NCBI GenBank assembly: GCA_009692615.1
Contig: SHYW01000008.1
Location: 1 to 64,000 of the forward strand
Length of the DNA: 64,000 nt
Reading direction: 5' to 3'
DNA from: Deltaproteobacteria bacterium
Lineage (GTDB): Bacteria > Desulfobacterota > Binatia > UBA9968
In this document: positions 52,086 through 63,317 of the stretch, in pieces
How positions within the stretch are numbered: the first letter of the stretch is position 1
Layout of the letters: the number at the start of each line of letters is the position of its first letter
Position numbers and translations under genes: made by a program
The notes under the pieces: generated by a model
The model's database searches: none
What the model saw: only the letters and a program-made list of their open reading frames with translations
Told to the model about the DNA's origin: nothing

Positions 52086-52842
52086 CGCTTCGATCTTGGC
52101 GCAAAAGTTCATACAAAAAGACCGCTCCCGCCACCGCGACATTGAGGGATTCGATCTTGCCAAGCATAGGGATCGAGGCCGCGAAGTCGCATTCTCGCAA
52201 GTTCACCGGACGGACCCCCGTTCCCTCGCTGCCCAAAACGATCGCCAAACGCTCTGGATAAACCCGGTCGTAAATCGTTTCCGTATTGCCGCCGGCAAGG
52301 CCGACGGTCCAAAAACCATGCTCTTTGAGTTCTGCGATAGCACGGCGCAAATTGGTCACCTTGGAGATTTTGACATGATGCACCGCCCCTGCCGATGCTT
52401 TCGTCACCACAGGAGTAACACCGACGGAGCGATCTTTGGGAATAATGACATGGGAGACCTGCACGGCTTCGGCGGTTCGTAGGAGCGCGCCGAAGTTTCT
52501 TGGATCGGTGATCCCATCGAGAATCAGGATCCGGCCGGCTGCAGATGATGCGGCAACCTCCTTCAGCAATTGGTCGAACGGTAGGTAAGCATAAGCTTCC
52601 ACTCGCGCGACGACACCTTGGTGTCTTTGACCGCCGACCAAGCGGTCAAGCGATTTAGGATGCACGTGCACCAAGGTCACGCCAAGCCGAGCCGCTTCCT
52701 GGGAAATCTCGCGCGGTGGTGTCCGCCCGGCACCATCGGCAATGAGAATCTCCAGAATATCGCAGCTCGATGCTCTGAGTTTCTCCAAGATCGGATTGAT
52801 GCCAAAAATAATGTTATAGTCGGTTGCCATGGGCTGATTCAT
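52057..52842 (-). CDS. rlmB: 23S rRNA 2'-O-methyltransferase RlmB (TrmH/SpoU family)
   Basis: A 261-residue SPOUT methyltransferase, most like RlmB, which methylates G2251 of 23S rRNA. The N-terminal substrate-binding domain (IFGINPILEKLR) is followed by the knot motifs LDGITDPRNFGALLRTA, IVLGSEGTGVRP and the final IPMLGKIESLNVAVAGAVFLYE. The ATG at 52842 is used; a second at 52830 is possible. TrmH-type tRNA methylation is the alternative role. Confidence 0.9.
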   Translation of the reverse strand: MNQPMATDYNIIFGINPILEKLRASSCDILEILIADGAGRTPPREISQEAARLGVTLVHVHPKSLDRLVGGQRHQGVVARVEAYAYLPFDQLLKEVAASSAAGRILILDGITDPRNFGALLRTAEAVQVSHVIIPKDRSVGVTPVVTKASAGAVHHVKISKVTNLRRAIAELKEHGFWTVGLAGGNTETIYDRVYPERLAIVLGSEGTGVRPVNLRECDFAASIPMLGKIESLNVAVAGAVFLYELLRQDRSVDKHLPNRY

Positions 52843-52900
52843 CGCTCACTTGATCGATTGATTTTACAATGAATGAACCAACAGCTAACATGCCCGCACC

Positions 52901-54109
52901 GTGAAGCGAAAGACACTGTTTCGATATCTCATCGCCGAAGTTTTGCCGCCATTTTTCTTGGGTCTCTTCGCTTTTACGCTAATTTTATTGATTGCGCGAA
53001 TCCTCAAGCTCATTGAGCTGGTGGTTACCCGGGGCGTACCGTTTTTTCAAGTTGTCAAACTTTTCTCACTTATTTTGCCGACGTTTTTAGAGATGACGGT
53101 CCCCATGTCATTTCTCCTGGCGATCCTGTTGGGGCTGGGCCGTTTGTCCAACGACCAAGAGCTGCTCGCCATGAAAGCCTCGGGAGTGAGCCCAATGCAA
53201 ATCCTTTGGCCGATCTCGATACTAGCTCTGGCGATTTCGTTGATCACGCTCTTTTTAACTCTGTTCGCCCGGCCGGCGGCGAATTTTGCGCTGAAAAAAG
53301 AACTCTATACAATCGCCAAGACCCGCGTCAGTTCGGCGCTCAAAGAAAAAGTCTTCAACGACGATTTTCCCAAGATTCTCATTTATCTCGAAGAACTCAA
53401 GCCGCCGGGGATCACCGGCCAGGGCATCTTGATCGTCGACAAACGCGACAAAGTACGCGAAGACATCATCCTCAGTAAAGTCGCGATCATTAGCACCGAT
53501 GAAGAGTCCAACACCTTAGGGCTGAGACTCTTCGACGGCTCGATCTATACACGCGAGAAGAATCGTCCAGGTTTTAGCCAGACACGCTTCAATATCTATG
53601 ATTTCAAGTTTGACCTCGACGAGTTGGTCGGCACCGTGCGGCAAAAAGAAGCTGGACCGAAAGAGTTGCCGCTCAACATCCTGCTCGCGGCGATCGCGGC
53701 AAAACAGCGACAGGGCGCCAAAGACATCGCCGAACGAATGGAATTGCATCAGCGTATCGCGTTCGGCTTCGTGCCAATGATCTTCTGTTTACTCGGTGTT
53801 TCGTTAACCCTGTTGCCACGCCAATCGCGCGCCAACCGTTCTTGGGGTTTCATGCTCTGCCTATTGTGGCTGATGGCTTACTACGCGCTGTTGTCCCTCG
53901 GTAAAGCGCTCGGCGAAAAAAATATTCTGCATCCACTGCCGGCACTCTGGTTGCCCAATCTAGTCGTCGGCGCCACATCACTGCATTTTTTTCGCAAGGC
54001 GGTGCGTGAATCACCCCTCGCCCTACCCGGGATCATCGACCAAGGTATCGCGCGCGCGACCCAATGGATTGACCGACTAAGACACAAGGGAAAGAGCCCC
54101 CAGCTATGA
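52901..54109 (+). CDS. lptF: LPS export permease LptF
   Basis: A 402-residue YjgP/YjgQ-family permease of the LptB2FG transporter, which extracts LPS from the inner membrane. It has N-terminal helices (LPPFFLGLFAFTLILLIARIL and TVPMSFLLAILLGLGRLSND), a periplasmic jellyroll domain and C-terminal helices. The start is GTG with a poor ribosome binding site. It is divergent from rlmB across 58 bases and overlaps lptG by four. Confidence 0.92.
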   Translation: MKRKTLFRYLIAEVLPPFFLGLFAFTLILLIARILKLIELVVTRGVPFFQVVKLFSLILPTFLEMTVPMSFLLAILLGLGRLSNDQELLAMKASGVSPMQILWPISILALAISLITLFLTLFARPAANFALKKELYTIAKTRVSSALKEKVFNDDFPKILIYLEELKPPGITGQGILIVDKRDKVREDIILSKVAIISTDEESNTLGLRLFDGSIYTREKNRPGFSQTRFNIYDFKFDLDELVGTVRQKEAGPKELPLNILLAAIAAKQRQGAKDIAERMELHQRIAFGFVPMIFCLLGVSLTLLPRQSRANRSWGFMLCLLWLMAYYALLSLGKALGEKNILHPLPALWLPNLVVGATSLHFFRKAVRESPLALPGIIDQGIARATQWIDRLRHKGKSPQL

Positions 54110-55218
54110 ATGAGCTTAGAAACCGGATCATTTTTCTGCCCGTCGGCTGCATCCTCGACCGTTACTTGGCGGCGGGATTCCTACGGATATTTCTGCTCAG
54201 CTTGGCGATCATCACCTCACTTTACGTCACCGTCGACTTTTTCGATCGCATCGCGACGCTGCTCGAATCCGGCGCGCCGATCTTCACCGTGCTGCGCTAT
54301 TTTTTTTACAAGGCGCCGCTGTTAATTTCTCGCGTCATCGGTTTCGCGACACTGTTTGCCACATTATTCAGTCTCGGCACGCTGTCGCGCACCTACGAAA
54401 CCACCGCTATTAGATCGAGCGGCATCAGCGTGCAACGCATGGCGCTGCCGTTGATTTTGTTAGCGATGCTAGTCTGCGGCTTCAGCTTTGTTTGGAATGA
54501 AACCCTAGTGCCGGTTTTCGCCCAACGGGCGCAGACGATTTACCGCAGCGAGATTAAAAAGAAACAGCAACAGAGCTTGTTAGGCACCGACGACATTTGG
54601 ATACGCGGCGAAGGCAGCTTTATCAATATCAACCGGTTCGATTCTCGCAACGGCACCCTCGACGACATCTTACTGTTTCGCCTCAATCGCGACTTCGGCC
54701 TAAGCGCCATCGTGGAGATTCCCGGGGCTCGCTGGACGGGAGACAGATGGCAAACGGGTCCGGCTGTCGAGTGGCAGTTGCGCGCCGACGGCAAAATGAA
54801 CCCGCGCGACACCCACATCGCCTTGCCAATTACTGAAACTCCCAGCGATCTGAAATTACTCGCACGCGACGCCGAAGAGTTCACTTACTTCGATCTGCAA
54901 AAACAAATCGCTGACATGAAAAGCAAGGGGATCCAGACGACCTTTTATGAAGTCGACTTGCAGACAAAATTAGCCTTCCCGTTGATCTCTCCCTTAATGG
55001 TTTTGCTCGCCGTGCCATTCGCACTCAAGCGTCAGTTAAGCGGCAATATCTCGCTCAGCTTCGGCATCGCGATGCTGATCGGATTCGGCTATTGGGTATT
55101 GTCGGCATTCTGTATTTCCATGGGCCATGGCGGCGCTTTGCCGGCCTGGGCCGCGGGCTGGATCCCCAATGCGATTTTCGCCCTGATCGGTTTGTATTTT
55201 TTTACCGCGGAAGAATAG
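54106..55218 (+). CDS. lptG: LPS export permease LptG
   Basis: A 370-residue partner of LptF in the same fold: transmembrane segments near residues 20-45, 65-90 and 100-125, a periplasmic beta-rich domain (about 135-265) and three C-terminal helices. The ATGA overlap implies coupled synthesis with LptF. LptB, LptA and LptC are not in the window; LptD is, about 46 kb away. Confidence 0.92.
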   Translation: MNELRNRIIFLPVGCILDRYLAAGFLRIFLLSLAIITSLYVTVDFFDRIATLLESGAPIFTVLRYFFYKAPLLISRVIGFATLFATLFSLGTLSRTYETTAIRSSGISVQRMALPLILLAMLVCGFSFVWNETLVPVFAQRAQTIYRSEIKKKQQQSLLGTDDIWIRGEGSFININRFDSRNGTLDDILLFRLNRDFGLSAIVEIPGARWTGDRWQTGPAVEWQLRADGKMNPRDTHIALPITETPSDLKLLARDAEEFTYFDLQKQIADMKSKGIQTTFYEVDLQTKLAFPLISPLMVLLAVPFALKRQLSGNISLSFGIAMLIGFGYWVLSAFCISMGHGGALPAWAAGWIPNAIFALIGLYFFTAEE

Positions 55219-55280
55219 CCGCGGAACGGCGAGCTGAGGGCTGCGAATCCGACAAATACTGTCTGACTATTTCAGTAGAT

Positions 55281-55319
55281 AAAAAAACTCGGCAACGATC
55301 TTACGACCGTGCCGAGTTT
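55281..55319 (-). terminator. Terminator between convergent rpsI and lptG
   Basis: AAACTCGGCA (55285-55294) pairs with TGCCGAGTTT (55310-55319); on the minus strand the stem runs into seven T (ending at 55281). It ends rplM-rpsI and may stop lptFG transcription weakly from the other side. Confidence 0.85.
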
Positions 55320-55369
55320 CGAAAACCAACAATAGTGAAGTAAAGACTGGTGCGAAACTTCCCAGCAAA

Positions 55370-55762
55370 CTAACGCTTGGAATACTGCGGACGTTTGCGG
55401 GCTTTATGGCGGCCGTATTTCTTGCGTTCAACGGCGCGCGGATCGCGGGTGACAAAACCGGCTTTCTTCAGCGCGCCACGAAAATCGCCGTTGAGCAGCA
55501 TCAACGCCCGGGTAATACCATGGCGGATCGCGCCGGCTTGGCCTGAGTTGCCGCCGCCGGTGACATTGACATCGATGTCTAGGCTACCCGCGGTTTGGGT
55601 CAGGTCGAATGGCTGCATGACGATCATGCGTGCCGTCTCACGGCCGAAGTACTCTTGCAACGTGCGATCGTTGATCGTGATTCGGCCCTTACCTGCCCTC
55701 AAGAACACCCGCGCGACGGAAGTTTTTCTGCGTCCGGTCGCTGTAAATACTTTGTCCGCCAT
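55370..55762 (-). CDS. rpsI: 30S ribosomal protein S9
   Basis: A 130-residue S9 ([28 protein letters not shown]-terminal [11 protein letters not shown] tail reaching the P site). The ATG at 55762 (MADKVF) is chosen; a longer reading to 55813 enters rplM. It pairs with rplM as usual. Confidence 0.96.
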   Translation of the reverse strand: MADKVFTATGRRKTSVARVFLRAGKGRITINDRTLQEYFGRETARMIVMQPFDLTQTAGSLDIDVNVTGGGNSGQAGAIRHGITRALMLLNGDFRGALKKAGFVTRDPRAVERKKYGRHKARKRPQYSKR

Positions 55763-55775
55763 CGAATCGGTACTC

Positions 55776-56201
55776 CTACGCTTGGACCGCCAAGGGTTGT
55801 GGTTTCTGGGCATCGTGAGGATGCTCAGGACCGGGGTAAACTTTGAGTTTGGTAATCAGCTTTCGGCTCAAGCGATTTTTCGGCAACATGCCTTTGACCG
55901 CCAACGTTACCAGATCTTCGGGCTTCTCGTCGAGCATTTGCGCCGCTGTCCGTTCCCGCATACCGCCGGGATATTCGCTGTGCCGGTAATAAATTTTTTG
56001 ATCCAACTTGGCGCCAGTGAGCTTGATTTCTCGCGCATTGATAACGATGACGAAGTCGCCGGCATCTTGGTTGGGCGTAAAGATCGGTTTATGCTTGCCG
56101 CGCAAAACATTGGCGATCTGCGTGGCCATGCGGCCGAGGATTTTTCCTCGGGCATCGATCACATGCCACTGTCGCTGGGTCAGTGCTTCCTCTTTTGTCA
56201 T
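55776..56201 (-). CDS. rplM: 50S ribosomal protein L13
   Basis: A 141-residue early-assembly protein ([76 protein letters not shown]). It starts 49 bases after tRNA-Asp and may be cotranscribed with it. Confidence 0.97.
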   Translation of the reverse strand: MTKEEALTQRQWHVIDARGKILGRMATQIANVLRGKHKPIFTPNQDAGDFVIVINAREIKLTGAKLDQKIYYRHSEYPGGMRERTAAQMLDEKPEDLVTLAVKGMLPKNRLSRKLITKLKVYPGPEHPHDAQKPQPLAVQA

Positions 56202-56250
56202 CTGCTATCTCCGCTCACTAATTCTGCGTTTCAATGCGGCACGAGGAAAA

Positions 56251-56327
56251 TGGCGGGGCCGACGAGACTCGAACTCGCGACCTCCGGCGTGACAGGCCGG
56301 CGTTCTAACCGACTGAACTACGACCCC
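56251..56327 (-). tRNA. tRNA-Asp (GTC anticodon)
   Basis: A 77-base gene: acceptor GGGGTCG/CGGCCCC, anticodon stem CCGGC/GCCGG with loop CTGTCAC, T-loop TTCGAGT, discriminator G and encoded CCA. Confidence 0.96.
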
Positions 56328-56352
56328 GATATTTGTTCCTCGCGCACTCGTT

Positions 56353-56427
56353 TGGTGGGCGGTACAGGGATTGAACCTGTGACCCCCGGCTTGTAAGGCC
56401 GATGCTCTCCCGCTGAGCTAACCGCCC
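56353..56427 (-). tRNA. tRNA-Val (TAC anticodon)
   Basis: A 75-base gene: acceptor GGGCGGT/ACCGCCC, anticodon loop CTTACAA, T-loop TTCAATC, discriminator A and encoded CCA. It lies 25 bases before tRNA-Asp. The 273 bases between it and lon (56428-56700) hold two small hairpins but no gene. Confidence 0.95.
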
Positions 56428-56612
56428 GCGACTAAAACCGCCCACTCGATTTTTTCACTAAAGATGAACATGATCAATCTCGTAGCCGTGGTTTAAATCG
56501 GCACGCGATCGTCGTGACTTGGTGAAAAATTAAGTCCTAAAACCAGAGGGACTTACGCGCTAGCGAAGCGAGCTAATTTTTTCTTGAATCGGTGTCCCAA
56601 CAGCAACGAACT

Positions 56613-56676
56613 AACAGCCCTGCCCGTGCAAGGGGCTGTTATAACAGCACGTATGCCGGGTGTCAAACCACCCGGC
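56613..56676. repeat. Two adjacent hairpins downstream of lon
   Basis: AACAGCCC/GGGCTGTT (56613-56620 with 56633-56640) and GCCGGGTG/CACCCGGC (56655-56662 with 56669-56676). They lie 25-88 bases after the lon stop. Neither is followed by a T-run on the minus strand; the second is followed by TTTT on the plus strand. A Rho-dependent end or RNA-stabilising role is possible. Confidence 0.45.
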
Positions 56677-56700
56677 ACCGTTTTAGTTCAATTTTGGAAG

Positions 56701-59166
56701 CTATTGAGGGAGAATTTCGGACGCAGGAGCATTCTCGACCTTTTCTCCGAACGCCGGTGCATCGTCTTTCGCGCGAATTTCGACCGGCGCATTTTTAAAC
56801 AAGTTCTCTGGGTGGTCGAGTATGAGCGCTTTCTTCAAAACTTGGTCGACGTGGGAAACCAGTTCAAGCTCCACGGCCTTGAGCACCACCGCGGGAATCT
56901 CCTCGATGTCTTTTTCATTTTCCGAGGGAATCAACACTTTTTTGATGCCGGCGCGATGGGCGGCCAAGATTTTCTCTTTGAGCCCACCGATCGGCAACAC
57001 GTTTCCGCGCAATGTAATTTCACCCGTCATCGCCAAATCGTTGTGCACCGGAACCTTCAACAGAGCGGAAACGAGCGATGTCGCCATGGTGATACCCGCG
57101 GACGGACCATCCTTAGGAATCGCACCTTCCGGCACGTGGATGTGAACATCGACATTCTGATAGAAATCCTTGTCGAGGCCTAATTCCACTGCACGCGAAC
57201 GCACGTAGCTCATCGCCGCGCGCGCCGACTCTTGCATCACGTCGCCGAGTTTTCCAGTAATGATCAACTGGCCTTTACCCGGCATGACGGTGACTTCGGT
57301 GGCCAACAATTCACCGCCCATCTCGGTCCACGCCAGGCCTGTGGTGACACCGATCTTTACTTCGGTGTCCGCCTTGCCGTAGCGATACTTGTTCGGGCCG
57401 AGATACTTGTTCAGTCCCTTGGTGCCGACTTGGATCTTGGCATTGCGGTCTTTGCGCACGACTTCAACCGCAACTTTACGGCAGATGGAAGCGAGTTCGC
57501 GCTCGAGATTACGCACCCCAGCTTCCTTGGTGTAATGACGGATGACGCCGAGCAGCGCGTTGTCGGTGAAAGCCAAGTTCTCCGGTGTGAGACCGTTGGC
57601 CTCCTTCTGCTTTTCCAATAGGTATTTTTTTGCGATGCTGAGTTTTTCCAGTTCCGTGTAACCGGCGATCCGGATGATCTCCATACGATCCTGCAACGGC
57701 CGTGGAATTCGATCCAACGAGTTGGCGGTGGTGATGAACATCACCTTCGACAGGTCGAAATCAAGATCGAGATAATGATCATTGAAAGAAGTATTCTGCT
57801 CCGGGTCGAGAACTTCGAGCAACGCCGACGATGGGTCGCCACGAAAATCCGTCGACATCTTGTCGATCTCGTCCATCAGGAACACCGGATTACACGAGCC
57901 GGCTTTTTTCATCGATTGAATGATTTTCCCCGGCATGGCACCGATATAGGTGCGCCGGTGCCCACGGATCTCGGCCTCATCGCGCACGCCGCCGAGAGAA
58001 ACTCGAATAAATTTTCTTCCCGTGGAACGGGCAATGGAACGGCCTAAAGACGTTTTGCCGACGCCTGGAGGACCCACTAGACAGAGAATCGGCCCCTTGA
58101 TCTTGCCGACTAAACTCTGCACTGCGAGATATTCGAGAATGCGTTCTTTGACCTTTTCCAAGCCGTAATGATCTTCATCAAGAACCCGCTCCGCCTCGTT
58201 GATGTCGAGCTTGTCATCGGTGCTTTCATTCCAGGGCAGACTGACGATCCAGTCGATATAGTTCCGCACCACGGTAGCTTCCGCCGACATGGGCGACATC
58301 ATCTTTAGTTTCTTGAGCTCTTTTTCCACCTTGTCTTTGGCTTCGGCGGAAAGCTTTTTTTGCTTGAGCTTATCTTCGATCTCTTGAATCTCGTTCTTGA
58401 ACTCGTCTTTTTCTCCGAGCTCTTTCTGAATCGCGCGCATCTGCTCGTTCAGGTAGTATTCTTTCTGCGAGCGCTCCATCTGCTTTTTCACCCGCGAGCG
58501 AATGCGCCGCTCGACTTCGAGGATTTCAATCTCAGCGCGCATGTGGCCGAGCACTTTTTCCAAACGCTCGGCAGCGTTAAAAGTCTCGAGCAAATTTTGT
58601 CGGTCGTCGAGTTTGATACCAAGATGAGCCACAATGGTGTCGGCCAATCTTGCCGGGTCGTCGATGGAAGACACCGACATCACCATCTCGGGTGGAATTC
58701 TCTTCTTGAGCTTGACGTAGTTCTCGAAAGTCGTGTGCACCTCGCGCACCAAAGCGTCGATCTCGGTATTGCGCTCAACCTGTTCCGGGGCGTCTTCCAC
58801 TTCCACCAAGAAAAAATCCGGATTAGCGACAAAACGCACGACCTTGGCGCGCTTCTTACCTTCGATGAGAACCTTCACGGTGCCGTCTGGGAGCTTGAGC
58901 ATCTGCACCACCGAACCCAAGGTGCCGATCTTATAAATATCGTCCTCGGCAGGCTCGTTAGTCTTGGCATCTTTCTGGGATGACAAGAAAATCAAACTCT
59001 GCTTCTGAGTCGCTTCCTCAAGCGCCTTGATGGATCGTTGCCGGCCGACGAACAGCGGCACGACCATGTGCGGAAATACGATAATATCCCGTAGCGGCAG
59101 CAGTGGTACGCATGTCATACCGGATGTTGGGTCCTTGTCGTCTTTTTTTTCATTCCGAAACAGCAT
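56701..59166 (-). CDS. lon: ATP-dependent protease La (Lon)
   Basis: An 821-residue Lon: N-terminal LON domain ([23 protein letters not shown]), coiled-coil region, AAA+ module with Walker [10 protein letters not shown] and DEIDKM, and the C-terminal Ser-Lys protease with [15 protein letters not shown] and a lysine further on. It degrades misfolded and regulatory proteins. It ends the tig-clpP-clpX-lon operon, eight bases after clpX. Confidence 0.97.
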   Translation of the reverse strand: MLFRNEKKDDKDPTSGMTCVPLLPLRDIIVFPHMVVPLFVGRQRSIKALEEATQKQSLIFLSSQKDAKTNEPAEDDIYKIGTLGSVVQMLKLPDGTVKVLIEGKKRAKVVRFVANPDFFLVEVEDAPEQVERNTEIDALVREVHTTFENYVKLKKRIPPEMVMSVSSIDDPARLADTIVAHLGIKLDDRQNLLETFNAAERLEKVLGHMRAEIEILEVERRIRSRVKKQMERSQKEYYLNEQMRAIQKELGEKDEFKNEIQEIEDKLKQKKLSAEAKDKVEKELKKLKMMSPMSAEATVVRNYIDWIVSLPWNESTDDKLDINEAERVLDEDHYGLEKVKERILEYLAVQSLVGKIKGPILCLVGPPGVGKTSLGRSIARSTGRKFIRVSLGGVRDEAEIRGHRRTYIGAMPGKIIQSMKKAGSCNPVFLMDEIDKMSTDFRGDPSSALLEVLDPEQNTSFNDHYLDLDFDLSKVMFITTANSLDRIPRPLQDRMEIIRIAGYTELEKLSIAKKYLLEKQKEANGLTPENLAFTDNALLGVIRHYTKEAGVRNLERELASICRKVAVEVVRKDRNAKIQVGTKGLNKYLGPNKYRYGKADTEVKIGVTTGLAWTEMGGELLATEVTVMPGKGQLIITGKLGDVMQESARAAMSYVRSRAVELGLDKDFYQNVDVHIHVPEGAIPKDGPSAGITMATSLVSALLKVPVHNDLAMTGEITLRGNVLPIGGLKEKILAAHRAGIKKVLIPSENEKDIEEIPAVVLKAVELELVSHVDQVLKKALILDHPENLFKNAPVEIRAKDDAPAFGEKVENAPASEILPQ

Positions 59167-59174
59167 TATCCCTC

Positions 59175-60428
<1,254 letters not shown>

Positions 60429-60451
60429 AGATCCCCCGGTTAAACTGACAT

Positions 60452-61054
60452 CTACAATTTCTTAAGGCTTTCGGGACGACTCGCGATCACTTCGTCAACC
60501 AAGCCGTATTCCTGCGCCTGCTTGCCGGTCATGAACATATCGCGATCGGTATCTTTCTCGATCTTCTTTAAACCCTGTCCAGTATGCTTGGTCAAAATAC
60601 TATTCAACTCTTCGCGCATCCGCAGAATTTCCCGGGCTTGAATGTCGATATCGGTGGCCTGGCCTTGAAATCCACCCAACGGCTGATGAATCATGATGCG
60701 CGCATGGGGCAAGGCGAATCGTTTGCCCTTGGCGCCGGCGGCTAATAAGACCGCGCCCATACTCGCCGCTTGGCCGACGCAAACCGTAGAGATCTGCGGC
60801 CGCACGTACTGCATGGTATCATAGATCGCCAGACCGGCGGTGACAGCACCGCCCGGACTGTTAATGTAAAAGAAAATATCGCGCTCGGGATCTTCCGACT
60901 CGAGAAAGAGAAACTGCGCGGTGATTAGATTGGCGACTTCGTCAGAGATGCCGGAACCTAGAAATACGATACGGTCCTTAAGGAGACGCGAATAGATATC
61001 GTACGCACGTTCACCGCGGCCGGTTTGCTCTACGACAATGGGGATGAAATTCAT
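60452..61054 (-). CDS. clpP: ClpP protease proteolytic subunit
   Basis: A 200-residue S14 serine peptidase. The catalytic Ser is in [12 protein letters not shown], His in [11 protein letters not shown], and Asp near TDRDMFM. It assembles into the tetradecamer served by ClpX. Confidence 0.97.
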   Translation of the reverse strand: MNFIPIVVEQTGRGERAYDIYSRLLKDRIVFLGSGISDEVANLITAQFLFLESEDPERDIFFYINSPGGAVTAGLAIYDTMQYVRPQISTVCVGQAASMGAVLLAAGAKGKRFALPHARIMIHQPLGGFQGQATDIDIQAREILRMREELNSILTKHTGQGLKKIEKDTDRDMFMTGKQAQEYGLVDEVIASRPESLKKL

Positions 61055-61087
61055 CGGTAGCTAAACCCCTGGTTCACAAAAATTATT

Positions 61088-62416
61088 CTAGCTCTTTTCA
61101 CCGGTCTCATCAACCCTAGAAACGGGTGGATCGACTTCTTTTATTTGCGCGCGCTCAAGCAAGTAGCCGAGCGTTTGGTCAAACATCATCTGGGCGCGCA
61201 AATCGTCACGCGCTTCCGGCCGCGCATAGTATTCGCGCACACTTTTAGCCCGCTCTCCGGACGCACGGGCAAGGTTATCGACACGTTCTTGGATGTCTTT
61301 ATCGCTGACGGCGATTTTTTCCAGCTGGGAAATTTTTTCCACCAGCAAAGTCGCTTGCACCTGGCGCGTTGCCCGTCCTTCTAACGTCTTGCGCGCTTCT
61401 TCCATAGGTGGCGCCGCTTCTTCACCGTCGGCAGCGGGCTGGCCGGCGATTTGGGTCTGGTAACGCTCCATCAAATACCGAGTTTGACGCTCGACCATCG
61501 AAGGCGGCGTGACAAAGCTGTGGCTATCGATCAAACGACTGACCAGTTTTTCTTTGAGATCTTCGTCTTGATAATGTTTGAGTTCATCTTCCAGCCGCTT
61601 ACGGATCGCCGCCTTGAGCTCATCCAAAGATGCATGCTCGCCATGATCCTTGGCGAACTCGTCATCGAGGGTCGGCAACACCTTTTGCTTGATCTCGCGA
61701 ACGACGAGAACAAAGTCGATGGCCTTGCCAGCGATCTCTTTATTCGCATAGGTTTCCGGATAGGTAACTTGCACGGTTTTTTGATCGCCGATCTTAACGC
61801 CCACCACTGCTTCTTCAAACTGCGGCAACGATTGACCGGAACCGACTTCGATCACATAGTTCTCACCCTTGCCGCCGGCAAACGATTTCCCGTCGATGCT
61901 GCCGTCGAAATCGAGGTTGACGAAGTCGCCGGTTTGCACCACGTCGCGTCCGACCACCGGCTCCAACTGAGCGTGGCCCTCTTGGATGCGTTTGAGCGCA
62001 TCCTGAACTTGATCGTCGGAGACGGCGATTTTTACTTTTTCGACTTCAACGCCCAAATAATCCTTCACTGCGATTTCCGGCTTGATCTCGAACACCGCGG
62101 AAAAGGAAAACCCCCCGGCCTCGCTGAGTTCTTCAGCTTCGACCTCGGGCCGCGAGACCATTTGGATGCCGCGTTCTTTGATCGCTTCGCCCAATGACTC
62201 TTCGACCAAGTGCGAGCGCACTTCGCTTTTCACATCCTCGCCGTAAATACCTTGCAGCACGCTGCGCGGAATCTTGCCGGTACGAAAGCCCTTGACCTGC
62301 ACACGCTGGCCGAGATTTTTATAGGCGTAGGCAAATTCCTTAGCCACCGCCTCAGCCGGCAGCTCGACGCGAATCTTGCGCTGCACCGGACTCAATTCAT
62401 CGATGTCGATTTTCAT
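61088..62416 (-). CDS. tig: Trigger factor
   Basis: A 442-residue ribosome-bound chaperone and prolyl isomerase. The N-terminal ribosome-binding domain carries the signature GFRTGKIPRSVL, followed by an FKBP-type domain (VQTGDFVNLDFDGSIDGKSFAGG) and an alpha-helical C-terminal domain. The ATG at 62416 is preferred over a GTG six bases upstream. It docks on L23. It is first of tig-clpP-clpX-lon. Confidence 0.96.
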   Translation of the reverse strand: MKIDIDELSPVQRKIRVELPAEAVAKEFAYAYKNLGQRVQVKGFRTGKIPRSVLQGIYGEDVKSEVRSHLVEESLGEAIKERGIQMVSRPEVEAEELSEAGGFSFSAVFEIKPEIAVKDYLGVEVEKVKIAVSDDQVQDALKRIQEGHAQLEPVVGRDVVQTGDFVNLDFDGSIDGKSFAGGKGENYVIEVGSGQSLPQFEEAVVGVKIGDQKTVQVTYPETYANKEIAGKAIDFVLVVREIKQKVLPTLDDEFAKDHGEHASLDELKAAIRKRLEDELKHYQDEDLKEKLVSRLIDSHSFVTPPSMVERQTRYLMERYQTQIAGQPAADGEEAAPPMEEARKTLEGRATRQVQATLLVEKISQLEKIAVSDKDIQERVDNLARASGERAKSVREYYARPEARDDLRAQMMFDQTLGYLLERAQIKEVDPPVSRVDETGEKS

Positions 62417-62453
62417 AGTCACTTAACAACTCTCGGCGTTTTCGTTGTCGGTA

Positions 62454-62481
62454 GTCGGCAAAACACTTGAGCGCTGCCGAC
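62454..62481. repeat. Hairpin between tRNA-Leu and tig
   Basis: GTCGGCA (62454-62460) and TGCCGAC (62475-62481) form a 7-bp perfect stem, with an imperfect outer extension using GTTTTCG and CGAAAAC. No T-run follows, so a leader or processing structure is more likely than a terminator. Confidence 0.4.
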
Positions 62482-62560
62482 GAAAACAATCACCGATTAG
62501 CCATGCCACCTTTCTAAATTATCGCTCGAGCCAATTTCTCCCCGGCCAACATCGAGAGTC

Positions 62561-62643
62561 TGGTGCGAGAGGGGGGACTCGAACCCCCATGGTTGCCCGC
62601 TAGATCCTAAGTCTAGTGCGTCTGCCAATTCCGCCACTCTCGC
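62561..62643 (-). tRNA. tRNA-Leu (TAG anticodon)
   Basis: An 83-base class II tRNA: acceptor GCGAGAG/CTCTCGC, D-arm GCGGAATTGGCAGACGC, anticodon stem CTAGA/TCTAG with loop CTTAGGA, T-loop TTCGAGT, discriminator A and encoded CCA. It precedes tig, as in several related genomes. Confidence 0.96.
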
Positions 62644-62694
62644 AAAAACTGGACAGGAAGGGAAAAATCGTTGAACCTCAAAGACTAAGGCTGG

Positions 62695-62723
62695 AGATTA
62701 AGAACTAGCCGGTGGTAAGTCAA
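62695..62723 (-). promoter_or_regulatory. Candidate promoter of tRNA-Leu
   Basis: TTGACT (62718-62723) and TAATCT (62695-62700), 17 bases apart on the minus strand, 52 bases before the tRNA. The -10 is weak. The remaining bases up to 62991 carry no supportable gene. Confidence 0.4.
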
Positions 62724-62991
62724 GCAGCAGCGCGCCAATTCGCCCGCGCCGAGGCTGGGAATCGACAATCAGTCGCGGTGCCAACGGTGCAAAGCGCGCT
62801 GTTAATCCTCCGATAATCGGTAAACAAAGCAGTCGAACGCTGGTCCAGATGGCTAGTCAGCGACGCGCCGGCAATGGTAGCAACACTGGGACTGACCCAG
62901 GCGCGAACTCTTGCCGCCGGCGCGGATGATCGTCGAAGCATTCAGAGCATCATGAATGAATGTTGATCGACTGTGTGGAGGAATACACCAA

Positions 62992-63315
62992 CTACGCTTT
63001 GTCGCCGGCCACAGCCGCGCAAGCGCGACAAGGACAGAGCGAACGTAGGTAGTCAAAAGTATAGATGCCGGTGCTATGACCGTCTTGCCAGTGCAGTTCG
63101 ACGGCGTAGTTACCGACGCCGTGAATGCCATCGAGCTGCGCGCCGGGCACGTCGATGAAACGACGCTGGGAGCCGTGGCCTTGGCACAGCGCGCAGGGGC
63201 AGTAGCCGCGCAAATATTCCTGCTCGTACTCGCCGACATGGCCGTCGTCCCAACTGATGCGCAAAACCCCGCGAGTTTTTACATGGTTGAATTCGGTGGG
63301 AAAGGGCGCCGCCAT
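62992..63315 (-). CDS. DUF971 (gamma-butyrobetaine hydroxylase-like N-terminal) protein
   Basis: A 107-residue protein of the DUF971 family: LRISWDDGHVGEYEQEYLRGYCPCALCQGHG, then HWQDGHSTGIYTFDYLRSLCPC. In eukaryotic gamma-butyrobetaine hydroxylases this domain binds zinc; stand-alone bacterial copies often associate with Fe-S/ApbC proteins and their function is unknown. Two CPC(x)xC clusters are intact. It starts two bases after the upstream gene, so the two form an operon. Confidence 0.8.
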   Translation of the reverse strand: MAAPFPTEFNHVKTRGVLRISWDDGHVGEYEQEYLRGYCPCALCQGHGSQRRFIDVPGAQLDGIHGVGNYAVELHWQDGHSTGIYTFDYLRSLCPCRACAAVAGDKA

Positions 63316-63317
63316 GG

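Noticed and set aside
56655-56676. Hairpin as lon terminator
   Set aside because: The T-run follows only on the plus strand, where there is no gene to terminate.
62720-62941. 73-codon minus-strand frame
   Set aside because: No ribosome binding site, no recognisable family and low-complexity residues; treated as non-coding.
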